Part shown: positions 1-9,552 of the stretch, one piece after another
How the letters are laid out: the number at the start of each line of letters is the position of its first letter
Numbering within the stretch: position 1 is the stretch's first letter
Origin: Pseudoalteromonas sp. UG3-2
Lineage (GTDB): Bacteria > Pseudomonadota > Gammaproteobacteria > Enterobacterales > Alteromonadaceae
Assembly (NCBI RefSeq): GCF_037120705.1
Contig: NZ_JAWLJU010000002.1
Span: forward strand, 992,001 to 1,056,000
Length of the DNA stretch: 64,000 nucleotides
Reading direction: 5' to 3'
Position numbers and translations under genes: made by a program
The notes under the pieces: generated by a model
Seen by the model: only the letters and a program-made list of their open reading frames with translations
What the model was told of the DNA's origin: nothing
Database searches by the model: none

Positions 1-291
1 TTAAAAGCCGGCGGCTCTGGCCTAAACCTTACCGCTGCCAATTATGTGATCCATATGGATCCATGGTGGAACCCGGCAGTTGAAGCGCAAGCCTCAGATA
101 GAGCTCACCGCATAGGCCAGCAACGCCCTGTGACCATTTACCGCTTAATCGCAAAAGGCACCATTGAGGAGCAAATCGTCGCGCTGCATCAACACAAAAA
201 AGATCTCGCAGAGCAGTTATTAGCAGACACCGACAAGGCCTTAAAACTGAATGTGGATGATGTACTAGCGATGCTTAAGGAGCCGCTGTAG
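1..291 (+). CDS. SNF2-family DEAD/DEAH-like helicase, C-terminal end (5' cut by window edge)
   Basis: The reading frame is open from the first base, so the gene starts outside the window. The visible 96 residues carry the last helicase motifs of SNF2/RapA-type ATPases: an AGGSGLNL block (motif V) and DRAHRIGQ (motif VI with its arginine finger), followed by the usual short tail after TIEEQI. Family proteins are ATP-driven DNA or nucleoprotein translocases. Bacterial full-length members run to roughly 900-1400 residues, so only a small fraction is seen. Its last 17 bases overlap the end of the convergent amidohydrolase gene. Family assignment is secure; the exact subfamily cannot be told from this piece. 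Confidence 0.9.
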   Translation, partial: LKAGGSGLNLTAANYVIHMDPWWNPAVEAQASDRAHRIGQQRPVTIYRLIAKGTIEEQIVALHQHKKDLAEQLLADTDKALKLNVDDVLAMLKEPL

Positions 292-1375
292 CGCAGATCT
301 TTGGCGCTTTGTAGGGCAGCTTCAGTAAGTCAAAGTAGTTTTGCCCCAGCGCAATGCGACGGAACGCAGCATCGTTTACCGCTTTAAATAAATGGCTATT
401 AACGGCCACTTCCTCTCGGTAGTCAGCTAAGCGCTTATTGCTACTGGCAACAAAGTCAGTGCCTGGTAAAAAACGCTCAGGGTAAGCATTCAGTAACTCA
501 ACATACTGCTTGGCAATCTGTGGCTCATGGAAGTAAAAGTCATATAAGATCCGCCACGATAAATCGGCTTTAAATTTCGGGTATTGCTGAAATAATTGAG
601 TGAGTGTCTCGATGTGTAACTGCGGCGAAATATCGCTCAACTCCTTTGAGAGTCCCATGTGCATCCAAACGATGTCGTTCTCTGGATACTGGGCCAACAT
701 CGCTTGCAGCAGTGGTAAGTAACGTAAAGGTTGCTGGTTATCCCCTAAATCGGCATGAATGGCTAATGGGATATTTTGCTCCCTAAGCGCTGCCATAAAC
801 GGCTGCCACTGGGCAATGGTCGCCAAGCTCACCGCTTGATGGCCGTTGTCGAATTGCGCGGCTTTAACCATATTAACCTCGCCCATCCAGCTGAACACAT
901 CACCATATTGCTCTTGCAGTGCTTGCATCGTGGGTAAAATGGTCGCGGGACGATTTAAGTCGGCAAAGGTCATGGATAAAGTAAGATGCACTTTATTGCC
1001 ATCATAGGCTAAGAGTTGCGCTGCATTTTTACGGTCGTTCTCGAGCGTAGGCGCGATTATATTACTATAGCAACCGCGTTCTCCCACACAGTTTGGCTTA
1101 CGCTGATAGGTTTGCCCTATGCCATAAATATTGACGAACAATACACCACTGTTAGCAGCCCAATCGACGAGCTTGTCAAAAGCCACCGCTTGGCCCCAAA
1201 ATGGCTTAAAATGATGATGAGCATCGACCACAAAATGATGGGACTGGGTTGTGCGATCGTAGCATTGGCTGTTTGCAGGGCTAAATTGCGCTAGAGTTCG
1301 CGAAGCCGCACCAACATGCTGACAAGCAACCAGCATGAGACAAATCAGCGCCATTGCTAGCCTTTTTACTGCCAT
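275..1375 (-). CDS. Lipoprotein amidohydrolase-like metal-dependent hydrolase
   Basis: The 366-residue product begins with a lipoprotein signal ending in LVAC (Cys18), so it should be anchored to the periplasmic side of a membrane. The mature part resembles amidohydrolase-2 TIM-barrel enzymes: an HHH cluster near residue 53 after VDA, HADLGD near 210, WMHMG near 240 and GTDF near 310 could supply the metal ligands and catalytic Asp. The substrate is unknown. It converges on the helicase gene with a 17-base overlap at the 3' ends and stands alone. Amidohydrolase fold is inferred from motif spacing; a phosphotriesterase-like activity is equally possible. Confidence 0.7.
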   Translation of the reverse strand: MAVKRLAMALICLMLVACQHVGAASRTLAQFSPANSQCYDRTTQSHHFVVDAHHHFKPFWGQAVAFDKLVDWAANSGVLFVNIYGIGQTYQRKPNCVGERGCYSNIIAPTLENDRKNAAQLLAYDGNKVHLTLSMTFADLNRPATILPTMQALQEQYGDVFSWMGEVNMVKAAQFDNGHQAVSLATIAQWQPFMAALREQNIPLAIHADLGDNQQPLRYLPLLQAMLAQYPENDIVWMHMGLSKELSDISPQLHIETLTQLFQQYPKFKADLSWRILYDFYFHEPQIAKQYVELLNAYPERFLPGTDFVASSNKRLADYREEVAVNSHLFKAVNDAAFRRIALGQNYFDLLKLPYKAPKICATAAP

Positions 1376-1396
1376 ACAAATACGTTTAATCCCTTG

Positions 1397-1711
1397 TTAC
1401 CAAGGCACTTTGCCACGGAGTATGTCTTTATACATCACCCAGTCTCCCCAGAGACTATAAAACGGGTGCTTGAAGGTGGCCGGTTTATTTTTTTCAAAGA
1501 AAAAGTGTCCCAGCCAAGCAAAACCGTAACCTGCCAGCGGTAACAGCCAAAGCAGTTGCCATTGCTGTGTCAGCAAGGCGTATAATAAAATGGCCAGTAC
1601 CAAGGTAGAACCGATAAAATGCAATCGCCGACAGGTTTTATTTTTATGCTCAGCAAGGTAGTACGGGTAAAACTCGCTGAATGAGTTGAACTCAGCCGTG
1701 GTTTTTTTCAT
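1397..1711 (-). CDS. Mpo1-like (DUF962) small membrane protein
   Basis: A 104-residue protein with two hydrophobic stretches (about residues 30-50 and 52-70) and the typical DUF962 pattern: an early FYPYYL...H block, then HFIGS, then GHFFFEKNKPATFKHP and a final WGDW. In yeast the family member Mpo1 is a dioxygenase of fatty acid alpha-oxidation; the histidines that bind iron there correspond to conserved histidines seen here. Bacterial function is not established. It starts only 2 bases after the motY stop and is probably co-transcribed with it. Confidence 0.75.
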   Translation of the reverse strand: MKKTTAEFNSFSEFYPYYLAEHKNKTCRRLHFIGSTLVLAILLYALLTQQWQLLWLLPLAGYGFAWLGHFFFEKNKPATFKHPFYSLWGDWVMYKDILRGKVPW

Positions 1712-1713
1712 TG

Positions 1714-2589
1714 TTAAGGCTTCGATATTTGGATCACTACGCGACGGTTTTTGCCGCGACCAATGGCGTTTTCATTGGTGGCAATATGGCGTTTTTCGCC
1801 AAAGCCGTCGGTGATGATTTTGTTTTCTGCAACGCCAAGTTCTGCCATATAGGCTTTAATGGCTTCAGCCCGCTTTTTTGACAATACCAAGTTGGTATTA
1901 CGACCGCCATAGCTGTCGCTGTACGCCGAGATATAAATTTGTTCAATGTTAGGATCGTTATTGAGGTATTCGCCAATCATATCGAGGCGTTTACGTGACG
2001 ACTTCGTCAGCTCACTGGAGTTCTTTTTATAATTCATCACCGTAAAGGCAATGTCTTCAAAGCTAAACGGTAGCAAGTTATCGCGGCACTGTAAAAAGGC
2101 CCAATAGGCCTGTTTAAAATTCACCGACGACAAAGACACCGCAATGCGGTCAACATCGTTTTGCCAATCTTGGTAATAAAACGTTGGGAAAAAGCCCTTC
2201 TCCAGCTCACTGAGTAACTCCCAAGCCACGTCGTTGGTCAGTTCCCCATCGAACTTTTTCAGTAGTTTCATTTGGCCAATTTTACGTGCTGGCTTGCCCG
2301 CTCGCCACGCCGGCGGAACCGACTCAAGGCCGGCAAAATCGTACGTCTCAGGGCGGATCATCATGTCGAGGTTAAACGTGAGGTTTTTATTTTTACTGGC
2401 ATTAGCTGAGAATATCGCCTCGCCGTAATAAGGCACTTCGTGATTTAGGGCGCAACTTAAGCGGCTGGCTTTATCGACATTCCAGTGCGAAGTATCTGCA
2501 TCGGCAGCATATTGCCGCATCGCTGCATCGGCATTGATACTGACCCCTGATGCCAATACGCCAAGCCAAACTATTGATAATTTGAACAT
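1714..2589 (-). CDS. motY: MotY, sodium-driven flagellar motor T-ring protein
   Basis: The 291-residue product has a signal peptide (cleavage probably after NADA), an N-terminal domain of about 130 residues typical of MotY, and a C-terminal OmpA-like peptidoglycan-binding domain from about residue 170 with the AYSDSYG and LSKKRAEAIKAYM motifs. In Vibrio and relatives MotY forms the periplasmic T ring that holds the PomA/PomB stator around the basal body. An in-frame GTG lies 18 bases upstream, but the ATG gives a better signal peptide and a length matching the family. It is divergent from rnt, a pairing I associate with this group of bacteria. No other flagellar gene is near, except a broken FliF-like cassette far downstream. 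Confidence 0.88.
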   Translation of the reverse strand: MFKLSIVWLGVLASGVSINADAAMRQYAADADTSHWNVDKASRLSCALNHEVPYYGEAIFSANASKNKNLTFNLDMMIRPETYDFAGLESVPPAWRAGKPARKIGQMKLLKKFDGELTNDVAWELLSELEKGFFPTFYYQDWQNDVDRIAVSLSSVNFKQAYWAFLQCRDNLLPFSFEDIAFTVMNYKKNSSELTKSSRKRLDMIGEYLNNDPNIEQIYISAYSDSYGGRNTNLVLSKKRAEAIKAYMAELGVAENKIITDGFGEKRHIATNENAIGRGKNRRVVIQISKP

Positions 2590-2771
2590 TCTCACTTGAT
2601 ACTCCACTACGTTTACAGCCGCACAGCGACGCCAGCTTGATGACTGCTATTGTTAAAGCCATTTACCGCGTATTCAAAGCAATAAATATACCAAAAGCAA
2701 TTTAGCGACCCCTCGCATCTTGGCGGCGTATCAGTATAATAGGCCGCTCAATTTCATAAACCAAGAAGATT

Positions 2772-3434
2772 ATGTCTGATACTGAGCAAACGCTATTTTC
2801 AAAACGCTTCCGCGGCTTCTTTCCTGTAGTTATCGACGTGGAAACCGCAGGCTTTAATAAAGATACCGACGCTTTACTCGAAATTGCCGTCACTATGTTA
2901 AAAATGGACGACGATGGCATTCTCAGTTTAGATCAGACCGTACACTTTCATGTTGAGCCGTTCGAGGGCGCCAATATAGAACAATCTGCTATTGAGTTTA
3001 ATGGTATTGATCCGCACTCTCCACTGCGTGGCGCCGTCGCCGAAGGCGATGCCATCAAAGAAATCTGTAAAGCAGTGAGAAAAGCACAAAAAACAGCAGG
3101 TTGTACCCGCTCTGTGGTAGTCGCGCACAATGCCGCATTTGACCATGGCTTTTTAAACGCCGCCATTGAGCGCAATAAAATTAAACGTACGCCATTTCAC
3201 CCCTTTGTGAGCTTTGATACCACTTCTTTAGCGGGATTAGCATTAGGCCAAACGGTATTAGCTAAAGCATGTCGCACAGCTGGCATTGAGTTTGATAATA
3301 GCCAAGCCCACAGCGCGCTGTACGATACCGAACGCACCGCCGAGCTATTTTGTTATATCGTCAATAAGTGGCAAGCGCTAGGTGGCTGGCCGTTGCCACA
3401 GAGCGATGTTGAAACCGAACAAGCGAGTGAGTAA
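2772..3434 (+). CDS. rnt: Ribonuclease T
   Basis: A 220-residue DEDDh exonuclease. The ExoI motif DVETAGF (about residues 23-29), the ExoII region with HNAAFDHGF (about 118-126) and the ExoIII motif HSALYDTE (about 177-184) give the four acidic residues and the catalytic histidine. RNase T trims the 3' ends of tRNAs (CCA turnover) and other stable RNAs as a homodimer in the cytoplasm. The length fits the family. An AAGAAG ribosome site precedes the ATG. It is transcribed away from motY. Confidence 0.95.
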   Translation: MSDTEQTLFSKRFRGFFPVVIDVETAGFNKDTDALLEIAVTMLKMDDDGILSLDQTVHFHVEPFEGANIEQSAIEFNGIDPHSPLRGAVAEGDAIKEICKAVRKAQKTAGCTRSVVVAHNAAFDHGFLNAAIERNKIKRTPFHPFVSFDTTSLAGLALGQTVLAKACRTAGIEFDNSQAHSALYDTERTAELFCYIVNKWQALGGWPLPQSDVETEQASE

Positions 3435-3491
3435 ATATTACTTTGCTTTGTTATGGGTTCAATTATGAGCAAGTATTAATGCAGACTGCGA

Positions 3492-5144
3492 CTAAGCCGG
3501 TTCTGCAGTTTGTGCGGTAGTAAACTGTTGGGTAATTTTGCCCTCATGTAATTTGACATGGTTAGGCGGGTAAATTCGCGAGAATTGCTTTCTATCTTTA
3601 GCGATGGTGACTTCGGTACCCGGGTGCAGCAGCTCATTCACTGTTACCCGGCTTAATCGCGCTAAGCGCTGAATTTTTTGCTGCACTAAACGCATGTTAC
3701 GCTGGTTGCGGGCATAGTGTTTGCTCACTTGAGTTTCACTGCTTTGCAATCGAGCTAAATAAGCGTCGCGCTTAGCTGAAGGCGCTGAGGCTTCCGCTTT
3801 ATTTTTTGCTTGCTTAATATCGATGGCTTTGCCAGCCAGTACCTTCTCTAATTCAGCAAATTCACGGTACTTTTCGTGTAGTGAATCCCAGTCTTGGGCA
3901 ATGGCAATGCGCGTCTTGGTACCCGATGGCGCGCCAATTTCACCGGCTTCGATGCGCATGGCATCGAGAATATTACCGCCAATAAGCTTACCTCGTGGCT
4001 TGTCACCCTTACCAATTTTTATCAAACGCTTAGAAGCCAGATCGCAGTGCAGGGCTTGGCGTTCAATGAGAATATCTTGCTCACTTTCCACATGGCAGTA
4101 CTGGGCGTAACCCAAAGACACCGAACGTTTGGATTTAATACTGCACGAAAACGGCTCACCCTCAACACGCTTACGGCCAATAGCTCCAAGCATCACAGTA
4201 ATGGCGCCGTTACTTTCTATTTCTGCTGACTCCACAAAGCCAATAACGGTAATATCGCCAGAGGCTTTGACGCGCATGCCGTCTTTAATGTCACCGCTGA
4301 CGATGACACTGCCATCAAACTCAACATGACCAGTGGTCACATCAATATTGTCGTAACACAGCACGTCGTCTACGCGGATACCGCGAGGAATGGCCACAGG
4401 TACGCCTTTGGCGTCTGCAATAAGGAGGTTTACATCATCTGGGTCTAATTTTGTGCCCTCTGATACTTCAAGGGCCGCGTCTTTACCTGGTTTCGCTTCA
4501 ATTGGATCACCAAACACAGTATAGCCAGGCTCGCCTTCGGTAGGTGGCACTTTCTTCATCAGTGGGCTGCCAGGCTTAACGGTTATAATAGCGCCTAAAT
4601 TACGCATATCGACTTTACCACCACTGGCTGCTTGTGGGCTTAACACTCTGTCTTGAGCTGTCATGCATAACCGCACAAATTTCGCATCGCTGCCGTCTTT
4701 CGCACGCTGGCCGGTGGCAACAATACCACTGTAAGTATGGCCTGCAGGTGATTCTAACTGTTGGCCCAAGAGGTTATCGAGGGCTTTGGCGCTGACCCCT
4801 TTTTTGATCCCCGCTTTTCGAAGTGCCTGTTTGGCCCTATCCATGCATACCATTTTGCCACCTCTAGCGGTGCAAATGCGCGCTTCAGCCAACATATTGC
4901 CTTCTTCAATTTTTATAGTGATCTCAGCATCTATGGCCTTAGCAACAATCAACGAGTCTTGCTTTGGATCATCACTTTCAGTAAAAAGCTGGCCAATATT
5001 GGCATGAATGATTTCAAAATCCGCATACGGCGAGCCTTCGATCATCTCAACTAATTGAGACGTACTCGCCGGAAAACCGGATTCTACAGGATGAGAAAGC
5101 AAGTAAACGTAGCCTTCATCCTCATCAAAACGAAATAACGACAT
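3492..5144 (-). CDS. DUF342 / FapA-family protein
   Basis: The 550-residue protein has no signal peptide and no membrane segment. Its centre (about residues 190-410) is rich in glycine/valine with the regular GDI..GMRV.ASGDITV pattern of a right-handed beta-helix, the hallmark of DUF342, and the C-terminal part (about 420-500) is a lysine/glutamate-rich coiled coil. DUF342 proteins are annotated FapA (flagellar assembly protein A); in Vibrio one member affects flagellar placement, but the biochemical role is not settled. It follows rnt convergently with a 57-base gap. Family call is good; linking it to flagella is inference, supported only weakly by motY nearby. Confidence 0.8.
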   Translation of the reverse strand: MSLFRFDEDEGYVYLLSHPVESGFPASTSQLVEMIEGSPYADFEIIHANIGQLFTESDDPKQDSLIVAKAIDAEITIKIEEGNMLAEARICTARGGKMVCMDRAKQALRKAGIKKGVSAKALDNLLGQQLESPAGHTYSGIVATGQRAKDGSDAKFVRLCMTAQDRVLSPQAASGGKVDMRNLGAIITVKPGSPLMKKVPPTEGEPGYTVFGDPIEAKPGKDAALEVSEGTKLDPDDVNLLIADAKGVPVAIPRGIRVDDVLCYDNIDVTTGHVEFDGSVIVSGDIKDGMRVKASGDITVIGFVESAEIESNGAITVMLGAIGRKRVEGEPFSCSIKSKRSVSLGYAQYCHVESEQDILIERQALHCDLASKRLIKIGKGDKPRGKLIGGNILDAMRIEAGEIGAPSGTKTRIAIAQDWDSLHEKYREFAELEKVLAGKAIDIKQAKNKAEASAPSAKRDAYLARLQSSETQVSKHYARNQRNMRLVQQKIQRLARLSRVTVNELLHPGTEVTIAKDRKQFSRIYPPNHVKLHEGKITQQFTTAQTAEPA

Positions 5145-5640
5145 TCATTAACCCTACAAAAAAAAGCATTTAGTTATTATTCTTATGTTTAATTGACAAA
5201 ATGCGCAATTGCTTCATTTGAGCACAACTTAAACAGCTTGTTAAGCTTAACCTTACCTTAATCGCTACAAATTATAAATGAATGTAAACGAATTTCTGCA
5301 CAATCAACACAACTTATTATTATTGCTATAGTTATCGGCAACCAAGAAAAACACTTTAGCCCCCAGAGATAGAAATTAGAATATTCACACTAAAGACTTA
5401 TTCCGCACTTTTAGCCACTTATAGACCAGTAAAAATTAGCAATGTAAGCAAGTGCCACTGCAGTGATAACATATCGCCTATCACTTTTATGCCGGTTTAC
5501 TCAACAATGCCCCCCCCCTTGGTGTTGGCCTTTATCACCCGCTTACTAGCAACCACAGCAAATGCCCGCCACTTAACTCCATGATTAGTCGTTGAGAAAG
5601 TAAGCAAACAAGCTCGGCAACTATTAAATACCGTGATAAG
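5145..5640. other. Non-coding stretch upstream of ssrA
   Basis: About 500 AT-rich bases between the DUF342 start and the ssrA promoter. I see no convincing gene. A 9-C run lies at 5510-5518. A 70-codon open frame on the minus strand (5497-5709) crosses the ssrA promoter and looks accidental. Some of this must be the DUF342 promoter region, but I cannot place a clear box. Confidence 0.5.
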
Positions 5641-5643
5641 CCA

Positions 5644-5671
5644 TTGTAATGCCATTGTTCCCATGTATAAT
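5644..5671 (+). promoter_or_regulatory. Predicted sigma-70 promoter of ssrA
   Basis: A perfect -10 box TATAAT at 5666-5671 with a -35 candidate TTGTAA at 5644-5649, 16 bases apart. Transcription would start near 5678, about 48 bases before the mature tmRNA 5' end, which fits a precursor that is trimmed by RNase P. Confidence 0.6.
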
Positions 5672-5725
5672 GAAAGCATAGTTAGCAAATAATTCAGCAA
5701 AGCTAACAAGTACTGAATTTATTCA

Positions 5726-6082
5726 GGGGCTGATTAGGATTCGACAGGATTCATGAAGCCTGAGGTGCATGTCGAGGTGCGGTTGGCCTCGTAAAAAAGC
5801 CGCATTTTAAAGTAATCGCAAACGACGATAACTACGCTCTAGCGGCATAATAGCCCGCTAGCACTTCCCAGGGAATGTTTGTGGTCCCTGTCACGAAGTG
5901 TCATCCTACACAAACTCGCTACGGAAACCCTGGCCGGGGTTGAAGGGCTAAAACTAAGCGGCCTCGCCTTTACTGATCGTGTTCGTCCGAGCTTTAAAGG
6001 TTAACCAATAGACGATACTAAACATGTAGGACCGAAGGTCGAGGTTTTCTGGACGGGGGTTCAAATCCCCCCAGCTCCACCA
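5726..6082 (+). ncRNA. ssrA: tmRNA (ssrA)
   Basis: The 357-base gene starts with GGGGCTGATTAGGATTCGAC and ends with a T-loop and acceptor strand, GGTTCAAATCCCCCCAGCTCC, followed by encoded ACCA-type end; the two ends pair as the alanine-tRNA-like domain. The tag frame at 5818-5850 reads ANDDNYALAA then stop, beginning at the resume codon GCA; it differs from the E. coli tag by one Glu to Asp change. tmRNA rescues stalled ribosomes and marks the unfinished protein for proteolysis, with SmpB (not in this window). Its 3' end is a common integration site for phages and islands; see the remnant just downstream. Confidence 0.97.
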
Positions 6083-6090
6083 ATACCAAG

Positions 6091-6135
6091 AAACCCTAAG
6101 TTACGATTAAAATCAATGGCTTAGGGTTTTTCTTT
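6091..6135 (+). terminator. Rho-independent terminator of ssrA
   Basis: A 10-base stem (AAACCCTAAG at 6091-6100 with its complement at 6120-6129) closes a loop of about 19 bases and is followed by a T-rich tail. It lies 8 bases after the tmRNA end. Confidence 0.8.
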
Positions 6136-6140
6136 GCCTG

Positions 6141-6260
6141 CTATTCGGGGAACCTTTTTGGGTCAAACATCCACTTTCCATCCACAAAGTGTCCACATCG
6201 TGACCATATTCTTTCAAGAACGTGTTTTGGGTCAATCCATTTAGATATTTTTAAACTGTA
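6141..6260 (-). pseudogene. Possible remnant of an integrated element next to ssrA
   Basis: On the minus strand an open frame of 39 codons without a start codon ends in GKWMFDPKRFPE then stop; upstream it runs into a TGA at 6261-6263. The composition (Trp/Arg/Lys-rich, short) is reminiscent of small excisionase-type proteins, but I do not recognise it. The position directly behind the tmRNA 3' end, a classical attB, suggests a leftover of an excised prophage or island. A 25-codon ATG frame on the plus strand at 6282-6359, starting MKKRAFITLGG, is also possible but unsupported. Confidence 0.3.
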
Positions 6261-6348
6261 TCATTACCATCTAAAGTAGCGATGAAAAAGAGAGCTTTTA
6301 TCACTCTAGGTGGCCTAATTGCTACAACAGTAATTAGTTATAAGCGGC

Positions 6349-7236
6349 TCAAAGAGTGAGTCGCGGCTGAATAAAGTCCAAAAATGCAGAAATTCGCGAC
6401 GAGACAGCACTGTTTTTGTAGTACACAGCATGCACCGATTCGCGGCGATTGGGAGTGATGATTTCATTGGAAAAAACTGGAACGAGTGTCCCTTCGCTTA
6501 TGTCTTTGTGCACCATAAAGTTTGAAAGCAAGGCCAGCCCTTGCCCGGCGATACAAAGCTGTCTAATTGTTTCACCGCTTGATGCCCGAAGGCCATAACG
6601 CAGTTCCACCTCTTCTCTGAGGGGCCATTTATTTAAACTTGATGAGTCGCTAAAGCCAATTAACTTATGACTGTTCAAGGTGTTTAATTTACCTGAAGCA
6701 GGGTGTTTTTTGAGGTACTGGGGGCTGGCGACTATGTGTAACTTACTTTTTCCTAGGTAGCGCGCGTGTAAGTTTGAATCACTTAAATCACCAATTCTTA
6801 TAGCAATATCCGTTTTGTGCTCGAGAAGATCAATAATGCTGTCATGACTTGTGATATCGAGGGTAATATCGGGAAATGCTTCACTAAATTCGGCTACTAA
6901 AGGAGCTAACTGATGGAAGACAAACGGGCTGGCAGCATCCACTCTGAGCTTACCTGAAGGCGCACGCTTTAGTAGGCGAAGCGCTTCCTCTCCTTTTTCC
7001 AACACATTTAAACCGTCTCTGACATAACTCAAAAAGAGTTCCCCCTCCTCTGTCAGTTCGAGCCGGCGAGTGGTGCGGTTTAATAGCGTTACATTAAGCG
7101 TGCCTTCTAGGCGAGAGACAGCACGGCTTACTTTTGCTACCTGCTGATTTAATAAATTAGCCGCACTTGAAAAGCTGCCCGTGTCGACAACGCTCAGGAA
7201 TGCCTCCAAGTCTTCTGTTTTTGATGAAACCGGCAT
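6349..7236 (-). CDS. LysR-family transcriptional regulator
   Basis: A 295-residue LysR regulator: winged helix-turn-helix at about residues 5-65 (LEAFLSVVDTGSFSSAANLL, then VSRAVSRLE) and an effector-binding domain from about 90 to the end. It resembles the CrgA/DsdC-like subgroup often annotated as regulators of redox genes. It is divergent from an MFS exporter, a monooxygenase and two reductases with a 189-base gap, so it very probably controls that operon in response to a small electrophile or aromatic ligand; this is inference from position. Confidence 0.9.
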   Translation of the reverse strand: MPVSSKTEDLEAFLSVVDTGSFSSAANLLNQQVAKVSRAVSRLEGTLNVTLLNRTTRRLELTEEGELFLSYVRDGLNVLEKGEEALRLLKRAPSGKLRVDAASPFVFHQLAPLVAEFSEAFPDITLDITSHDSIIDLLEHKTDIAIRIGDLSDSNLHARYLGKSKLHIVASPQYLKKHPASGKLNTLNSHKLIGFSDSSSLNKWPLREEVELRYGLRASSGETIRQLCIAGQGLALLSNFMVHKDISEGTLVPVFSNEIITPNRRESVHAVYYKNSAVSSRISAFLDFIQPRLTL

Positions 7237-7425
7237 CAGCCACCTAATATTTGCAATTTAAACAAATGTATTTTGTCATTAATACTGTTTTTTGCAAACA
7301 ACAATATCGTCACACTGTGCGCACTGTATTAACGGCTCTTTAAGCACAGCTTTTGCTGATTGAGCCAAAAGTGAGGTGTCGCTATCGACGCCCTCATTCT
7401 TATTTACTATTGCGAGGATAAACAT

Positions 7426-8616
7426 ATGCCTATTGCATTACTTGCGCTTACGTTAAGCGCGTTTGCCATTGGCACCACAGAATTCGTTATTGTTGGCTTG
7501 GTACCCACAATAGCAGCAGATCTTGGTGTGACTTTACCTAGTGCCGGCTTACTGGTGAGCCTATATGCCGCTGGTGTGGCTGTTGGTGCCCCGGTTTTAA
7601 CGGCCTTAACCGGAAAGTGGAACAGAAAAGACGTATTACTGAGCCTTATGGCATTGTTTGTTGCCGGCAATCTACTGGCATGGCAAGCCCCAAGCTACGA
7701 AAGCCTAATCGTTGCACGTATTCTCACCGGCCTGGCCCATGGAGTGTTCTTTTCTATTGGCTCCACTATTGCCACAGGCTTAGTTACCAAAGAGAAAGAA
7801 GCGAGTGCCATTGCCATCATGTTTACTGGGCTAACCGTAGCTCTGGTTACAGGTGTTCCTCTTGGTACTTGGATTGGCCAAAACTTCGGCTGGCGTGCTA
7901 CTTTCTTGGTGGTATCGGCACTGGGTACTGTTGCACTTATTGGTAGCGCATTGCTGGTCCCGAACAACTTAAAGCAAAGTAAACCGGCATCGCTTAGAGA
8001 GCAAATGAAGGTGCTGGTTCAGCCGCGGTTGGTGCTGGTGTATCTGATGACCATTCTTGGCTACGGCGGAACATTTACGGCTTTTACCTACCTTGCGCCC
8101 ATCTTACAACAAGAAGCAGGTTTCGCCCCCTCCGCCATTAGTCTGATCATGTTAATTTATGGTGTCTCTGTTGCTGTTGGAAATATTTATGGCGGTAAAC
8201 TGGCTGACAAGCAAGGTCCTATCCAAGCACTCACAATTATCTTTTCCGCTTTATCACTCATTTTATTTGCTCTGACATTTACAATGGCAAGCAAAGTGGC
8301 CGCAGTCATCACCGTTCTGGTTTGGGGCGCATTTGCATTTGGAAATGTTCCAGGCCTTCAAGTTTACGTGGTGCAACTTGCCGAGAAGTTTACACCAAAC
8401 GCTGTGGATGTGGCCTCTGGTTTAAATATCGCAGCATTTAACATTGGTATTGCCTTGGGCTCAGTTTTAGGCGGTGTCATTGTTGACGACATGCAGTTAT
8501 CTGATACAGCTTGGGTTGGTGCACTGATCTCCGTAGCTGCACTCATGGTAACCCGTTACAGCGGCTTCCTTGATACACGTGCACTAAACAATACTACAAA
8601 TGCCGAAAGCGCATAG
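7426..8616 (+). CDS. MFS efflux transporter (AraJ/YdhP-like)
   Basis: A 396-residue protein with 12 predicted membrane segments. The N-terminus AFAIGTTEFVIVGLVPTIA is characteristic of the DHA1 drug:H+ antiporter subgroup that includes AraJ, YdhP and chloramphenicol exporters. The motif-A region (GKWNRKDVL) and motif-C-like GVPLGTWIG are present. First gene of the operon facing the LysR regulator; the next gene begins 8 bases after its stop. Likely exports a toxic organic compound or its product; the substrate is unknown. Confidence 0.88.
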   Translation: MPIALLALTLSAFAIGTTEFVIVGLVPTIAADLGVTLPSAGLLVSLYAAGVAVGAPVLTALTGKWNRKDVLLSLMALFVAGNLLAWQAPSYESLIVARILTGLAHGVFFSIGSTIATGLVTKEKEASAIAIMFTGLTVALVTGVPLGTWIGQNFGWRATFLVVSALGTVALIGSALLVPNNLKQSKPASLREQMKVLVQPRLVLVYLMTILGYGGTFTAFTYLAPILQQEAGFAPSAISLIMLIYGVSVAVGNIYGGKLADKQGPIQALTIIFSALSLILFALTFTMASKVAAVITVLVWGAFAFGNVPGLQVYVVQLAEKFTPNAVDVASGLNIAAFNIGIALGSVLGGVIVDDMQLSDTAWVGALISVAALMVTRYSGFLDTRALNNTTNAESA

Positions 8617-8624
8617 GGGGTTCC

Positions 8625-9527
8625 ATGAGCAATACCTTTGATAAATTGGCACAGCAAGGTTTCTCTGTGGGTGTTGAACTTCCTTTAGATAATGACTGGG
8701 CCCGCTTTGACGCAACCGCTGGTAAGCCGTTTGGCGTGCCTGACCTGACACAACATCATAGCCGTGTGCAGCTGGCTGATCAGTTGGGCTTTAAAGCTGC
8801 ATGGGTAAGAGATGTTCCAGTTTATGATCCCAACTTTGGTGATGCGGCCCAAGTATTCGAGACCTTTACATACCTGGGCTACCTCGCTGGCATTACTGAA
8901 AATATATTACTGGGGACCGCGGCAGTGGTTTTACCCCTTAGGCAGCCATGGCTTGTCAAAAAAGCAGCGGCAACAGTGCAAAAGCTTAGCAATAATCGCC
9001 TAATCCTGGGAGTAGCCAGCGGTGATAGGCCTATCGAATACCCTCTTTTTGGTGTTGAGTTTGAAACGCGTGGCGAGCAGTTCAGGCAGTCGCTAAATAC
9101 CATCCGAAACGGCAATGCACAGCTTACGAACGGCATGGCCTTGTTGCCTTCATCGACCGCGGCTCCACTCTACGTCGCGGGACTCGCTCAACAGAGCCCT
9201 ACCTGGGTGGGAGAAAACATGGACGGCTGGCTCGCTTACCCAGGAACACCAACTGATCACGTGAAACGTGTTCAGTTATGGCGCAATGTGGCAGGCAATA
9301 AACCTTATGTCAGCTTTATTCACCTTAATTTAGTTGCAGACGATGAAGCACCGATAAAGCGTCACCGATTTGGGGTTGAAACCGGTGTCAATGGGCTTTT
9401 CGAAGAGCTAAAAGCAATGAAGGATGCTGGTGTCGACCATATTGGTTTGCATTTCAGGCGCAACACACAACCAGTAGAACATGCCATGCAAAGTATAGCA
9501 GAGCATGTATTACCGCAATTTCACTAA
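8625..9527 (+). CDS. Luciferase-like (LLM) flavin-dependent oxidoreductase
   Basis: A 300-residue bacterial-luciferase-like TIM barrel. Typical signs are WVRDVPVYDP, LGTAAVVLPLRQP, the ILGVASGDRP block (residues about 126-135) and HIGLHFRRN near the C-terminus. Such enzymes oxidise organic substrates with FMNH2 or F420; in this bacterial group FMN is expected. It is the second gene of the LysR-facing operon, a few bases after the transporter and directly before the aldo/keto reductase. The substrate is not deducible. Confidence 0.88.
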   Translation: MSNTFDKLAQQGFSVGVELPLDNDWARFDATAGKPFGVPDLTQHHSRVQLADQLGFKAAWVRDVPVYDPNFGDAAQVFETFTYLGYLAGITENILLGTAAVVLPLRQPWLVKKAAATVQKLSNNRLILGVASGDRPIEYPLFGVEFETRGEQFRQSLNTIRNGNAQLTNGMALLPSSTAAPLYVAGLAQQSPTWVGENMDGWLAYPGTPTDHVKRVQLWRNVAGNKPYVSFIHLNLVADDEAPIKRHRFGVETGVNGLFEELKAMKDAGVDHIGLHFRRNTQPVEHAMQSIAEHVLPQFH

Positions 9528-9552
9528 TATTCAAAAGCAACAAGGAGACTTT

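Noticed and set aside
5497..5709. 70-codon open frame upstream of ssrA on the minus strand
   Set aside because: It covers the ssrA promoter and has no ribosome site or recognisable sequence.
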